Shown here in pieces: positions 50,176 through 59,544 of a DNA stretch of 64,000 nt. Location: contig CAYQQJ010000013.1 in NCBI GenBank assembly GCA_964419935.1, positions 1-64,000 on the forward strand, in the 5' to 3' direction. Source of the stretch: CAYQQJ01 sp964419935 (GTDB lineage: Bacteria; Pseudomonadota; Gammaproteobacteria; Pseudomonadales; Cellvibrionaceae). Position 1 is the stretch's first letter. Each line of letters begins with the position of its first letter. A model generated the notes under the pieces. It did no database searches, was not told the DNA's origin, and saw only the letters and a list, made by a program, of their open reading frames with translations. Position numbers and translations under genes: made by a program.

Positions 50176-52851
50176 TTAACCACCGAAAAGCTTCTTGAAG
50201 AAGCCGCGAATTTTGCCCGTCGGTGCCGTGTCACTTTGGCGCTGTTGAGGCTGTGCTTTTTTCTGGCTGCGTTGGCGATTGCCGGCTTGATCCTGATTCT
50301 GTCGAGATCCACCTTTACCCGCACCGCGACCTTTTGCACCGGAGCCGGAATTGACGGCGGTTCTGGTATCACCTTTGGTAGGCTTGCGGCGCGAACGGGG
50401 TTTCTTCGCGGGATCCGATGACGCTGCGCCTTTAGCTTTTGCGCCACTTGTCGCTTTTCCGTCGCTGGTGACTGTTACATCGCTGCTCGCGTCCTTCGGC
50501 GTTCTTTTACGAGGCTGTCGTTTGCGCTTGGGCTTGTCGTCCGACCTGGACTCTTGCTCACTGTCTCTGTGCTTAGCGTCGCTGGCTTTCGGTGCTGCCT
50601 TGGCAGACTTGGTCGACTTTCCTTCTGAGATCATTTCCAGATCAACTTTACGCTCATCCAGATCCACGCGGGTCACTTGCACCTTGATTTGATCACCCAG
50701 ACGAAAAACCCGTCGCGTGCGCTCGCCCACAAGGCGATGGTGGGCTGCATCAAAATGGTAATAGTCCTGAGGCAGCGCCGTGATATGGACCAGCCCTTCT
50801 ACATAAACATCTTTCAATTCAACAAACAGACCGAAGCCCACCACAGAGCTGACGATGCCTTCAAATACATCGCCAACTTTATCCTGAAGATATTCACATT
50901 TCAGCCAGCTGACCACGTCGCGCGTTGCATCATCAGCACGCCGTTCACACATGGAGCACTGTTCACCCAGGCTGATCATGTCCGCCATTTCGTACGGGTA
51001 AACCGCGCCCTTGGAAAGTGGCGCAGCATCTGAATGACGCTTGACTCGGGTGGTCTCTTTGTTCGAGCGAATTACGCTGCGAATGGCGCGATGCACCAGC
51101 AAATCCGGGTAGCGCCGAATGGGCGAGGTGAAGTGCGCGTAAGCGTCGTATGAGAGGCCGAAGTGGCCTTTGTTCTCCGGTGAATAAACCGCCTGGTTCA
51201 TACTGCGCAGCATCACCGTCTGGATCAGGTGCGCGTCCGGGCGGTCGGCAATGGTCTGGAGCACTTCCTGATAATCCGCGGAACGCACCTGGCCGCTGTA
51301 TTTCATACTCAAGCCGTTCTCACCCAAAAACTCGAGCAGCATGGTCAGCTTTTCGGCCTTCGGTGGCTCATGAATTCGGTACAGACTCGGCAGTTTGTGC
51401 TCTTCGAGGAACTGTGCGGTGCACACGTTGGCGGCGAGCATGCACTCTTCAATCAGTTTGTGCGCGTCATTGCGTGTCACCGGCACTATGTCCTGAATCT
51501 TACGATTCTGGTCAAAAATAATGCGGGTTTCCTGGGTTTCAAAATCAATCGCCCCGCGCGCTTCCCGTGCAACGCGCAACGCGCGGTAAAGCTTGTGCAA
51601 CTCGTCCAGGTGCGGCACCACCGGCTGATAGCGCTGGCGCAGGGTACTGCTCGCGTCGCCCTGTTCGGCAATTATCTGGCCCACCTGGTTGTAGGTGAGC
51701 CGCGCCTTGGAATGCATCACGCCTTCATAAAACCGGTAGTCGCCTATGCGGCCGTCCACGCCAATGTCCATCTCGCACACCATACACAAACGGTCTACTT
51801 CCGGATTCAGCGAACACAAGCCGTTGGACAATACTTCCGGCAACATGGGTACAACAAAGTCAGGGAAATATACGGAGGTACAACGTACCTGCGCTTCCTG
51901 ATCCAGCGCGCTGCCAATGGACACATAGTGGGATACATCAGCAATGGCGACATATAATTTCCAGCCGCCGCCCGGCCGCGCCTCGCAGTAGACTGCGTCA
52001 TCGAAGTCCCGGGCGTCCTCGCCGTCAATAGTGACCAGAGGCAAATCCCGCAAGTCAATACGGTTGAGCTTGTCAGCCTCACTGACCTCTTCCTTGATTG
52101 CCGCCGCCTGATCCTTCACCGCCTGTGGCCATTCGTGCGGAATATCGTGAGAACGGATAGCGACATCAATCTCCATGCCTGGTGCCAAATGATCGCCCAG
52201 CACTTCCGCAATGCGCCCCGCCGGCATGCTGCGGCTGCCCGGCTGCTGAATAATTTCCACCACCACAAACTGGCCGTCTTTGGCGCTGTGGGTTTGATCA
52301 GGTGGAATCAGAATGTCATGACCAATGCGGGGATTGTCCGGCTTGACCACATGAACGCCGCGCTCAATAGACAAGCGGCCAACCAGTTGATCCGTATTGT
52401 GAGACAGCACCTCGACAATAGAACCTTCGCGCTTGCCCCGAAAATCCTCAGAACCCAAGCGCACCAGCACCTCATCGCGATCAAACACTTTGCGCATCTG
52501 CCGGTTGGTGAGGTAGATATCCGAACTTCCATCGGTGGGAATCACAAAGCCGAAACCGTCGCGATGCCCCTGCACCCGACCTCGCACCAGATCCATCTTG
52601 TCGATCCGCCCATAGGCGCCCCGGCGGTTGCGAATCAGCTGGCCGTCGCGCTCCATGGCGATCAGCCGCCGACGCAACGCCTCAATAGCATCTTCATCGT
52701 CGAGCTGGAAGTGCTTGCATAGCGCGGGGTGGGACATGGGGCCGGATGAGTTTTCCAGCACCTCGAGGATGAGCTCCCGGCTTGCTACCGGGTTTTCGTA
52801 TTTTGCGGCCTCACGGGCTGCGTAGGGGTCTTGGGGACCGGATTCTGCCAA
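50176..52851 (-). CDS. rnr: Ribonuclease R
   Basis: A 3'-5' exoribonuclease of 891 residues. Order: N-terminal helix-turn-helix-like region (20-90), cold-shock domains (about 90-245), and the RNB catalytic domain (about 260-590) with DLPLVTIDGEDARDFDDAVYCE holding the metal Asp residues. The S1 domain follows (GDVFEGIVSSVVGFGLFVELKDVYVEGLVHI, cited as positions near 655-685). A long Lys/Ser/Ala/Arg-rich tail of about 150 residues closes the protein. The tail is suited to structured RNA or ribosome contacts and resembles that of other RNase R proteins. It degrades structured RNAs and takes part in rRNA and tmRNA quality control. It is the first gene of the rnr-rlmB unit. Confidence 0.96.
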   Translation of the reverse strand: MAESGPQDPYAAREAAKYENPVASRELILEVLENSSGPMSHPALCKHFQLDDEDAIEALRRRLIAMERDGQLIRNRRGAYGRIDKMDLVRGRVQGHRDGFGFVIPTDGSSDIYLTNRQMRKVFDRDEVLVRLGSEDFRGKREGSIVEVLSHNTDQLVGRLSIERGVHVVKPDNPRIGHDILIPPDQTHSAKDGQFVVVEIIQQPGSRSMPAGRIAEVLGDHLAPGMEIDVAIRSHDIPHEWPQAVKDQAAAIKEEVSEADKLNRIDLRDLPLVTIDGEDARDFDDAVYCEARPGGGWKLYVAIADVSHYVSIGSALDQEAQVRCTSVYFPDFVVPMLPEVLSNGLCSLNPEVDRLCMVCEMDIGVDGRIGDYRFYEGVMHSKARLTYNQVGQIIAEQGDASSTLRQRYQPVVPHLDELHKLYRALRVAREARGAIDFETQETRIIFDQNRKIQDIVPVTRNDAHKLIEECMLAANVCTAQFLEEHKLPSLYRIHEPPKAEKLTMLLEFLGENGLSMKYSGQVRSADYQEVLQTIADRPDAHLIQTVMLRSMNQAVYSPENKGHFGLSYDAYAHFTSPIRRYPDLLVHRAIRSVIRSNKETTRVKRHSDAAPLSKGAVYPYEMADMISLGEQCSMCERRADDATRDVVSWLKCEYLQDKVGDVFEGIVSSVVGFGLFVELKDVYVEGLVHITALPQDYYHFDAAHHRLVGERTRRVFRLGDQIKVQVTRVDLDERKVDLEMISEGKSTKSAKAAPKASDAKHRDSEQESRSDDKPKRKRQPRKRTPKDASSDVTVTSDGKATSGAKAKGAASSDPAKKPRSRRKPTKGDTRTAVNSGSGAKGRGAGKGGSRQNQDQAGNRQRSQKKAQPQQRQSDTAPTGKIRGFFKKLFGG

Positions 52852-53041
52852 AATAAGTATCCATTTGTGGTGAAAGTTGTAAAAACGCGCGCGAAATATA
52901 ACAGATATAGGCGCTACAGGCCCGTATTAAGCAGACAGTCTGGTTTATTAGTCCCTTTGAAACAGCCGGTGTTCCCGCTGATGGCACCGTCCCTCGGCAC
53001 TTAAAATGGCCTCCAGCCGCCCAAATCCGGCCGAAATCCTA

Positions 53042-53070
53042 TTGACAAGGCAAACGCAGAACCTTATATT
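53042..53070 (+). promoter_or_regulatory. Sigma-70 promoter of tRNA-Leu
   Basis: TTGACA (53042-53047), a 17-bp spacer and TATATT (53065-53070) are followed by a GCGC-type discriminator, typical of stringently controlled stable-RNA promoters. It lies about 208 bp before the tRNA, unusually far for a single tRNA gene. Confidence 0.85.
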
Positions 53071-53118
53071 GCGCACCCACTCTTGCCGCAGTCGTCATCC
53101 GGCGGAGCCGTGGTAACA

Positions 53119-53276
53119 AGCAGTAGAAAATCCATCTATGCCAGGTGGTAAATGGTAGGCGACGTACAGGATGTACGAGTGTCGCGAGAGGCAGGACGCC
53201 GATAGCGACCACGCGTAGTGTGTCGGGGTAAAGGCACGGTATACGCAGGGAATCCAGCAGTAGAAAATCCATCTAT
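53119..53276 (+). repeat. Leader duplication with degenerate tRNA-Leu 5' fragment
   Basis: A 21-bp leader (starting AGCAGTAGAAAATCC) occurs exactly twice, at 53119-53139 and 53256-53276. After the first copy, 53140-53164 reads like a decayed tRNA 5' end (GCCAGGTGGTAAATGGTAGG against the real GCCCAGGTGGTGAAATTGGT). The 92 bp between hold GTACA-GGA-TGTAC (53164-53176) and GGC-AGGAC-GCC hairpins related to the GGA-hairpin repeats. Confidence 0.8.
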
Positions 53277-53277
53277 A

Positions 53278-53364
53278 GCCCAGGTGGTGAAATTGGTAGA
53301 CACGCTAGCTTCAGGTGCTAGTGACCTTACGGTCGTGGAGGTTCAAGTCCTCTCCTGGGCACCA
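53278..53364 (+). tRNA. leu: tRNA-Leu (CAG)
   Basis: An 87-base tRNA with CCA encoded. The acceptor stem is GCCCAGG/CCTGGGC with discriminator A. The D arm contains GTGGTGAAATTGGTAGAC. The anticodon stem CTAGC/GCTAG surrounds TTCAGGT, giving anticodon CAG (53312-53314). A long class II variable arm (TGACCTTACGGTCG) and the TTCAAGT T-loop follow. All features fit tRNA-Leu reading CUG. Confidence 0.97.
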
Positions 53365-53432
53365 TATCTTCCCTCAAAATGAACCCCGCGCTCTCTTGTC
53401 GATCCACCCCTAAAATGTCCGGTTTGGACACT

Positions 53433-53852
53433 TCAATTTGCCATTACGAGTTCGATTCGTCCCGTTTCGCGATCTTCTCGCTTTTCAACAGTTTCGAACC
53501 CGAACGTTTCGTAGAACCCAACCGCTCGCTGATTTTCTTCATAAACACTCAGAGACAGACGTCCTCTCAGGCGGATAGCTTCGGACATCAGGGCTCGACC
53601 GACACCTTTCCCCTGACTAGCCGGAGACACAAAAATCGCCGCCAAAAGGGCATTTTTCAACGCTAGAAATCCCCTTACCGATCCGTCGTCATAGACGTAA
53701 TTCTCGGAAGTTGGAAGATAGATTGTCCGCATGTCGTCCAGCTTTGCTTCCCAAAACGATCTACGCACAAAGCCATGCGATTCGATAGATGCTTCCAACC
53801 ATATATCCAAAATCTTTTCTGTGTCCGATACCGATGCGATGCGAATCACCAC
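53433..53852 (-). CDS. GNAT-family N-acetyltransferase
   Basis: A 139-residue GNAT-fold protein with a GTG start at 53852 and AGAGG just upstream. The acetyl-CoA loop is IFVSPASQGKGVGRALM (Q/RxxGxG/A form QGKGVG). The C-terminal pattern LSLSVYEENQRAVGFYETFGFE is the usual motif B with the NxxAxxFYxxxGF signature. The substrate is unknown; small acetyltransferases of this type modify peptides, amino sugars or antibiotics. It lies just downstream of tRNA-Leu in convergent orientation, in a region of unrelated genes. Confidence 0.87.
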   Translation of the reverse strand: MVIRIASVSDTEKILDIWLEASIESHGFVRRSFWEAKLDDMRTIYLPTSENYVYDDGSVRGFLALKNALLAAIFVSPASQGKGVGRALMSEAIRLRGRLSLSVYEENQRAVGFYETFGFETVEKREDRETGRIELVMAN

Positions 53853-54210
53853 CGACCTCTCTAACTCAAATAATTTACTTTGAACTCAACAACCACGCCC
53901 TCCAGCCAACCCGAGGCGTCAGCAGTCAAGAATTCCAGATTACGAAACATCTGCATTCACCCCTAACCCGTGACTCACTCAACGCGCCGGAGAGACTGCC
54001 CTGCGGCAAAAAATCTGCAGAGCAGAATATTCGTCAAAGCGGCGATCGAAATTAACTACTAACCAATCAAGCAAGTCAACAAGCTGCACCTCCTCGTGCG
54101 TGAACCCGCTCGTCGCCTGGATCGCGCCATTTGTAGCAGCTCGACTGTCCCCCGTCCTGGGACATGGGACAACACCCCCACACCTACTCCGGGAAAGCCA
54201 CAAGGTGGTG
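53853..54210. other. Gene-poor region between GNAT and MFS genes
   Basis: A 358-bp gap. A minus-strand frame at 53979-54278 could be read (ending DWLVVNFDRRFDEYSALQIF), but it overlaps the MFS end and has no start signal or family. It may be a decayed gene fragment. No repeats from the other families were seen. Confidence 0.4.
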
Positions 54211-55446
54211 TTATTCCATGCGTAGCTGTTTGTTCTGCTTGCTCGCGGCCACATTAAATGCCACAACCGCGAGCGCAATTGGGATGAACGATACCCAAAG
54301 CACCGCGCTCCATCCGTAAACGCTCAAGATGCCGCCCGATGAAAATGACCCCACCGCCATTAACCCAAAAACGATGAAATCGTTGAGCGATTGAACGCGT
54401 GTTTTTTCTTCCGGCCTATGGCATTCCATCACCCAGGAAGACGCGCCGATGAAGCCGAAATTCCAGCCTATGCCCAGAAGAATAAGCATGCACCAGAAGT
54501 GAAATATACCCGTTCCCGTAAGGCCGATAACCGTAGACATTGCCGTTAACAGCAGCCCCAGGGCGGTAATAGGTGCAACACCGAAGCGGGTAATGAGCTT
54601 GCCGGTAAAAAAGCTCGGCGCGTACATGGCGATCACGTGCCATTGCAGGCCCAAATTGGAGGAGGCCTGGGAATGTCCGTGCAGGTGCATCGCAAGTGGG
54701 GCTGCGGTCATCAAGAAGTTCATCAGCATGTAGGACACAGCTCCACAAGCGGCGGCAGCGATGAAGCGCGGTTGCAGAACAATTGTGAAAAGTGGTCTTC
54801 CGCCTGATATTTCTTTGTGTGAGGGTTTCGGCAATCGAACGCCAAACAGGATCAGAGCTGAAACTGCGGCTACGCCCGCTTGCATCAAGAACGTGATGGC
54901 GAATATGTGTTTTGGCCACAGCGCCATTGTCCAGGTCACCAGTTGGGGACCGATGACACCCGCTGCAACCCCTCCCGCCATCACCAATGACAATGCCTGC
55001 GCCTTCCGCTCGGGAGCTACGGCATCCGCAGCAGCAAAACGGAACGACAGGACGACGGCCGCATAGGCGCCACCAAAAAACGTGGCCAGGCAGAACAGCC
55101 AGAAGTCGCCCAAGATGACGGCAAACATAGCCAATAGCCCGGCCAGGACGCCCGCTACAGTTCCGACCATGAAGCTGGCGCGCCGCCCCTGTCGTCTGGC
55201 GATAGCCCCTGCCGGCAAGATCCAGGCAGCCATGCCAACGACGAAGATTGAGATGGGCAAGGTTGCCAACAGCGAGCTTGGCGCTAATTGAGCACCGACA
55301 ATGGCGCCCGTCGCATAGATCACCACTGAATTGGCACCGGCCAATGCCTGGGCAATCGTAAGCCGCCAGATGTTGTTGCGCTGATCTCGCTCAGTCATTT
55401 CCTGAGATAGCTCACCGGCCAAAACATTACCGTCTTTCATCATCAT
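54211..55446 (-). CDS. MFS transporter
   Basis: A 411-residue major facilitator with about 12 hydrophobic helices. The loop between helices 2 and 3 has the motif AGAIARRQGRRASFMVG, a variant of the family GxxxDRxGRR signature. The first half also holds GGAYAAVVLSFRFAAADAVAPERKAQA. The second half begins around residue 225 after a basic loop (LPKPSHKEIS). Substrate is not evident; relatives include drug and sugar exporters. Possible starts are the three ATGs at 55446-55438 or the later MTERDQ. It is not linked to a regulator on the same strand; the LuxR gene lies 288 bp upstream across a gap with no recognisable element. Confidence 0.85.
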   Translation of the reverse strand: MMMKDGNVLAGELSQEMTERDQRNNIWRLTIAQALAGANSVVIYATGAIVGAQLAPSSLLATLPISIFVVGMAAWILPAGAIARRQGRRASFMVGTVAGVLAGLLAMFAVILGDFWLFCLATFFGGAYAAVVLSFRFAAADAVAPERKAQALSLVMAGGVAAGVIGPQLVTWTMALWPKHIFAITFLMQAGVAAVSALILFGVRLPKPSHKEISGGRPLFTIVLQPRFIAAAACGAVSYMLMNFLMTAAPLAMHLHGHSQASSNLGLQWHVIAMYAPSFFTGKLITRFGVAPITALGLLLTAMSTVIGLTGTGIFHFWCMLILLGIGWNFGFIGASSWVMECHRPEEKTRVQSLNDFIVFGLMAVGSFSSGGILSVYGWSAVLWVSFIPIALAVVAFNVAASKQNKQLRME

Positions 55447-55734
55447 TCAATCATTCATCTAAAAAGGCATGTGCTGTGGAATTCGGGCCAAGATCGCTGC
55501 ACGCATTGAAGCTGTTCCGGTCGTCGGTAACGAAAACAAGTCGAAAGCCCGACCCGAAGGACTCATGTGCAGCCGGCACAGGCTCTCTAGTATAGTCAGG
55601 CATGAAGAAAGTGTAGGCCGGGCTTTCTTTCAGGAACGGTGAGAGTAGACGACGAGGAGACGTCGGCGGCTTTTTTGCGAAGCCCAGCTGAGAGGACGGC
55701 CTCATGGCTGCCTCTGCCCTCTCAATGGGTTATT

Positions 55735-56919
55735 TTAAACAAACCCACTACTGACGGCTAACAGCGCCACCAGCTCGCCTTGGCGGCTGGTGTTGGTTTT
55801 ACGGTAAATAGATTGGAGTTGGGACTTGACCGTTTCCCTCGATCGGTTGAGTTGGCTCGCGATATCATTGACGCTGTGCCCGCTGAGCAGCAGCGTGGCA
55901 ACACGGGATTCTGCCGGTGACAGACCGAAGAAGCGTTGCAGTAACTCAGGGTTGATCGTCGCGCGGCTCGTCCAGTCGTATAGGCTTATCATCGCTCCGC
56001 CGCGCTGGGCACTTTCCGTTACTTCGGCGCTGACTGCGGTCAGCGGTGAGACAATAACCGTCAGGTTCTGTCCGTCCTGACGATAGCACAGCACCTTATC
56101 TGCCGAGTCGACTGATTCCAACGAGGCGCGTACCGCCTCCGAAAGGCCAACGATAAACTCGTGCGAGAACGTCTTGTTGTGGAAGGAAAGCAAGCCGTCT
56201 TCACTGAGCTGTAACCCCCTGTTATTGGTGATAACTTCATCCGCCGCACTGTTTTTGAACACCACTTTGAACGTAGCATCACAAATAAGGATGCCCTGCT
56301 GAATTTGATTCAGCGCTGCCCGCTCGGGAATACTTGTTAGATCAAAGGCGCTCATTCGCGTATAGAGTTCCACCGCCCGATTGATGTGGGGCAGAAACAT
56401 GTCGAACACAGCGAGTTCTTCACGGGTGAATGCGGGCTGATCAATGGTACGCTGAATACCGAAGAAATTCAGATAATTCTCGCTCTGGAACACAACCGCG
56501 CCTGCGGCATCATAGGCACCGTAGCTTTCCATCCATTCCCCCACCCGGGTTTGTACACGTACCTCTTCTATGTTTTCGATATCGAGATTACTGGCGACGA
56601 ACTGCGGCCCGCGCGCCTTGCGCACCGCCAATGCAGCTTCAATCAATGCATCGCGATGGGAGACGTGTTCAACGTAGAACGCGAGTGCTTGATCCGGGAT
56701 GTTTATCACCCAGTAGCCAAGCGGCGTATTGGTTTGGGTATTGAAGATTGCGAAGGTCCCACTGTGGCCATTAAACACGTCCACGAAGCGCTTGAGGAAG
56801 GGAAAGAACCCATCCCGGTTGGTCACCGCGTCATAGATCAGACCGATAAGATCATCATAATGCGAGTTAAGGAACTCTGGGTCACGGGATAACGGCCGTT
56901 GTACAACATCATCTTGCAT
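55735..56919 (-). CDS. LuxR-family transcriptional regulator
   Basis: A 394-residue protein. The ATG at 56919 is a reasonable start; the frame continues to 57024. The C-terminal LuxR/GerE helix-turn-helix is clear: FFGLSPAESRVATLLLSGHSVNDIASQLNRSRETVKSQLQSIYRKTNTSRQ, given here in pieces as LSPAESRVATLLLSG, NDIASQLNRSRETVKSQL and YRKTNTSRQGEL. The long N-terminal region (about 10-320) has no recognised sensor domain but shows a helical, PAS- or GAF-like composition. It is divergent from the serine-linker lipoprotein gene, which it may control. The signal is unknown. Confidence 0.83.
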   Translation of the reverse strand: MQDDVVQRPLSRDPEFLNSHYDDLIGLIYDAVTNRDGFFPFLKRFVDVFNGHSGTFAIFNTQTNTPLGYWVINIPDQALAFYVEHVSHRDALIEAALAVRKARGPQFVASNLDIENIEEVRVQTRVGEWMESYGAYDAAGAVVFQSENYLNFFGIQRTIDQPAFTREELAVFDMFLPHINRAVELYTRMSAFDLTSIPERAALNQIQQGILICDATFKVVFKNSAADEVITNNRGLQLSEDGLLSFHNKTFSHEFIVGLSEAVRASLESVDSADKVLCYRQDGQNLTVIVSPLTAVSAEVTESAQRGGAMISLYDWTSRATINPELLQRFFGLSPAESRVATLLLSGHSVNDIASQLNRSRETVKSQLQSIYRKTNTSRQGELVALLAVSSGFV

Positions 56920-57147
56920 AGCAATGTATCGCCCGAGCAGGCGAATCACCTTAATTACTGTTTTTATAGCGTTTTTATGGAACAGGTTATGGAACAGGGT
57001 TCCGGTGTAATCTGAGTGTAGCAACTTTTGACGCCAGTTTCACCCATTTGGGGGATGCTTGCATGACACTCCTTTAGTAGTGTCGTAATAACATTTCCTG
57101 TGCGTTGCGGGAGCACGCGAACGCAATGTGTACATAGCAAAGAAGAG

Positions 57148-59463
57148 GTGATCACGAAAAATTCATTCTTGGGGGCGGCTCTTGTATCCGTAATGGCAGT
57201 GAGCTTGGCGGCCTGTGGCGGAGGCGGCTCTGGCAGCGAATCCGATGGAAGTTCAACTTCCAGTAGCTCTAGCGGTTCAAGCAGCTCCAGTTCAAGCAAC
57301 TCTAGTAGTTCCAATAATTCCAGTAGCTCAGGCAGTTCCGGTGGTTCAACTAGCTCCAGTTCAAGTAGCTCGAACTCCAGCGGCTCAAGCAGTTCCGGTA
57401 GTTCATCATCTTCCTCCTCCGGCGCAGCAAAAACCGGGGTATTTGTGGATAGCCCCGTCGCTGGCGTCAACTACTCCACGGCATCCCAGGAAGATGGCAC
57501 CACCAACGCCGCAGGTGAATTTCAGTACCTCGAAGGCGAAAGCGTCACCTTTCGCGTGGGCGGCACCGTGCTTCCAGAGGTCGTAGCCAAGGACAAGGTC
57601 ACGCCCCTGGACATGGGCGGTGAGGACGCCGGCCTGGACTCACCCGTGGTTGTGAACATTCTGCGGCTTTTGCAAACATTGGACGCAGATGGAGACCCGG
57701 AGAATGGCATCACCATTACACCGGAGATTCACCAGGCACTGAACGATGTAGACCTGCCTTACCGGGACGCCGCCTTCGAATCTGAAGCGGCGAACCAGAT
57801 CAAGGCCAAGCTCGATAAAGACCTGGTCAGCGAAGAGGATGCCGTGGAGCATTTCAGTGGCTCCCTGAAGGGCGACTTGCTGGGCAGCTGGATCTATGAG
57901 GAGGACACGGGCAATGTCAACGTACTGACATTTATTGACGACAGCACCTATGTTATCGCGCACTCCATGGCCGATGACGGTGATCAGTCTGCCGGTTCCG
58001 CCGAATATGGCACTTATACCTGGAACCCGGTAACAGGCGAATTTTCGATTACTGGCGTGATTGCCGAGTCCGACAAATCGGGTGGTCTATATGATGCAGA
58101 TAAACCGGATGCGAACAAAGATATTATCGCCGGCCTGGTAGACGGAGTGATCACGTTCGGACTCGGCGACGGTACCGTTGAATTCACCAAAGTTGCCGGC
58201 ACTGACAATGCACTGATTGGCACCTGGTATTTGTACGAACCCGACTCCAATAACCACAACCTGCTGACCTTCCTCAGCCCCACCGAATACGTTATCGTGC
58301 ACACCAACAACAGTGAAGCCTATGACGGCGATACCGTTGTTCCCGTCTCCTCTGAATGGAACACCTATAGCTGGGATGCCGCCAGCCAAAAGATGACACT
58401 GGGGGAAGCGTCCATCGAAACAGACGGTGATGGTGGACTCTATAGTGCCGAGCCCGACGCAGTGGGAAGTTTTACCCTCAAAGCGGACTCCACCGGCGAT
58501 CTGGCATTCACGGACGAAGATGAAACCTTCCATTTCAGCCGCCTTGGAAGTTATACCGTGCACCTGCAGGACCGCGATGGCGATATCCGCACAGCAACCG
58601 TCAAACGCGACACCTCCCGTTTTGCGAATCTTACTGAAGGCACTTGGGTATTTCCGGACATTGGTGCAGGCACGGACGGTCAGTTTGATACCGGAACCAG
58701 CGCTTCGAACACGCTGATTTTGGAGGCGACCAACAATGGCACTATTCAGTACCCGCCCTCCGAGGACAACGACTTCAATGAGAATGATGTCAACACGGTC
58801 ACCTGGGTTGTCAGCAGTAGCGGTGTGCTGCATGTAACGGAAACCGACAGCGATCTCGAAAAATATTACCGCACCTTCACGCCACTGAAGAGCAAGTCCG
58901 GTCACGGTATTTTGATGCGCACCGTCATCGGCGAAACAAGTACCTTGGGCGAAGCGTTTATTGTTGACTTTGAGCCTGTATTGGACCTGGTTGTCGAAAT
59001 CACGAATACGGTAGTGTCCGCAGAGAGTGGCGCGGCAAGAGAAGTTGAATTCAGTGACGGCAGCAAGCCGTTCATGCAGTGCAATCCGGACGTCGCCCCA
59101 GGTGCCTCGGAGAGCTTCACGGAGACTTGGGTGCTGAACCCGCTATCTCACGTAAACAGCTACATCTATGAAGGCACAGACAAAACCGATGGCAGTGCAG
59201 TGACCTATGACGCCGCCGCCGGAACCGTTAGTGTGTCCGCATCCGAAGGCCCGGAGATATTGGACAGATGCACCGAAGGGTTATGTGGTGATATTACTTA
59301 CTGGGCTGCACACAGCTTCTCCTGGACTGCAACCGTGGACAAAAATGCCTCGCCCATGATCAGCGGTGAAATTGAGGAAACCATTACCTACACATGGGAT
59401 GTCAATGGCTCCACATCAGTCTGTCGCATTCGCTACGAAATGACCGGCGTGTCGGCAGAGTAA
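57148..59463 (+). CDS. Secreted lipoprotein with poly-serine linker and repeat modules
   Basis: A 771-residue lipoprotein using GTG at 57148, which gives a signal with lipobox LAAC followed by GGGGSG. A linker of about 75 residues made almost wholly of Ser, with Gly and Asn, follows; such linkers are typical of secreted proteins in Cellvibrio and Saccharophagus. Next is a module (about 90-230) beginning TGVFVDSPVAGVNYST, seen in surface proteins. Two related units follow: LLGSWIYEEDTGN...LTFIDDSTYVIAH and LIGTWYLYEPDSN...LTFLSPTEYVIVH, a lipocalin-like pattern. The last 250 residues are unassigned and hold four Cys. No catalytic motif was found; a binding or adhesive surface role is a guess. 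It is divergent from the LuxR gene. Confidence 0.8.
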   Translation: MITKNSFLGAALVSVMAVSLAACGGGGSGSESDGSSTSSSSSGSSSSSSSNSSSSNNSSSSGSSGGSTSSSSSSSNSSGSSSSGSSSSSSSGAAKTGVFVDSPVAGVNYSTASQEDGTTNAAGEFQYLEGESVTFRVGGTVLPEVVAKDKVTPLDMGGEDAGLDSPVVVNILRLLQTLDADGDPENGITITPEIHQALNDVDLPYRDAAFESEAANQIKAKLDKDLVSEEDAVEHFSGSLKGDLLGSWIYEEDTGNVNVLTFIDDSTYVIAHSMADDGDQSAGSAEYGTYTWNPVTGEFSITGVIAESDKSGGLYDADKPDANKDIIAGLVDGVITFGLGDGTVEFTKVAGTDNALIGTWYLYEPDSNNHNLLTFLSPTEYVIVHTNNSEAYDGDTVVPVSSEWNTYSWDAASQKMTLGEASIETDGDGGLYSAEPDAVGSFTLKADSTGDLAFTDEDETFHFSRLGSYTVHLQDRDGDIRTATVKRDTSRFANLTEGTWVFPDIGAGTDGQFDTGTSASNTLILEATNNGTIQYPPSEDNDFNENDVNTVTWVVSSSGVLHVTETDSDLEKYYRTFTPLKSKSGHGILMRTVIGETSTLGEAFIVDFEPVLDLVVEITNTVVSAESGAAREVEFSDGSKPFMQCNPDVAPGASESFTETWVLNPLSHVNSYIYEGTDKTDGSAVTYDAAAGTVSVSASEGPEILDRCTEGLCGDITYWAAHSFSWTATVDKNASPMISGEIEETITYTWDVNGSTSVCRIRYEMTGVSAE

Positions 59464-59484
59464 AGCTGAGCTTGCTGTTAGAAC

Positions 59485-59522
59485 AGAACGCCAGCGCGAG
59501 TTGATCGCCCTGGCGTTCTTTA
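59485..59522 (+). terminator. Terminator after lipoprotein gene
   Basis: AGAACGCCAG (59485-59494) and CTGGCGTTCT (59510-59519) form a ten-base stem with a 15-base loop, followed by TTT, about 20 bp after the stop codon. It may also serve the convergent GDPD gene. Confidence 0.8.
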
Positions 59523-59544
59523 GCCACGACGGGATCAGTTTTCA

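Noticed and set aside
53979..54278. 99-codon minus-strand frame near the MFS gene
   Set aside because: Overlaps the end of the MFS gene and lacks a start signal; the segment DWLVVNFDRRFDEYSALQIF could be a gene remnant but no family was recognised.
55451..55705. 84-codon minus-strand frame upstream of the MFS gene
   Set aside because: No ribosome site or recognisable domain; treated as non-coding gap.
53278..57000. Genomic island inserted at tRNA-Leu
   Set aside because: GNAT, MFS and LuxR genes look like a varied set, but there is no integrase and no second copy of the tRNA 3' end; the visible duplication is of the 5' side instead.
57230..57420. Serine-codon tract as a tandem DNA repeat or phase-variable tract
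   Set aside because: The codons are mixed AGT, AGC, TCC, TCA and TCT without a fixed repeat unit, so slippage is unlikely; it is a protein linker.
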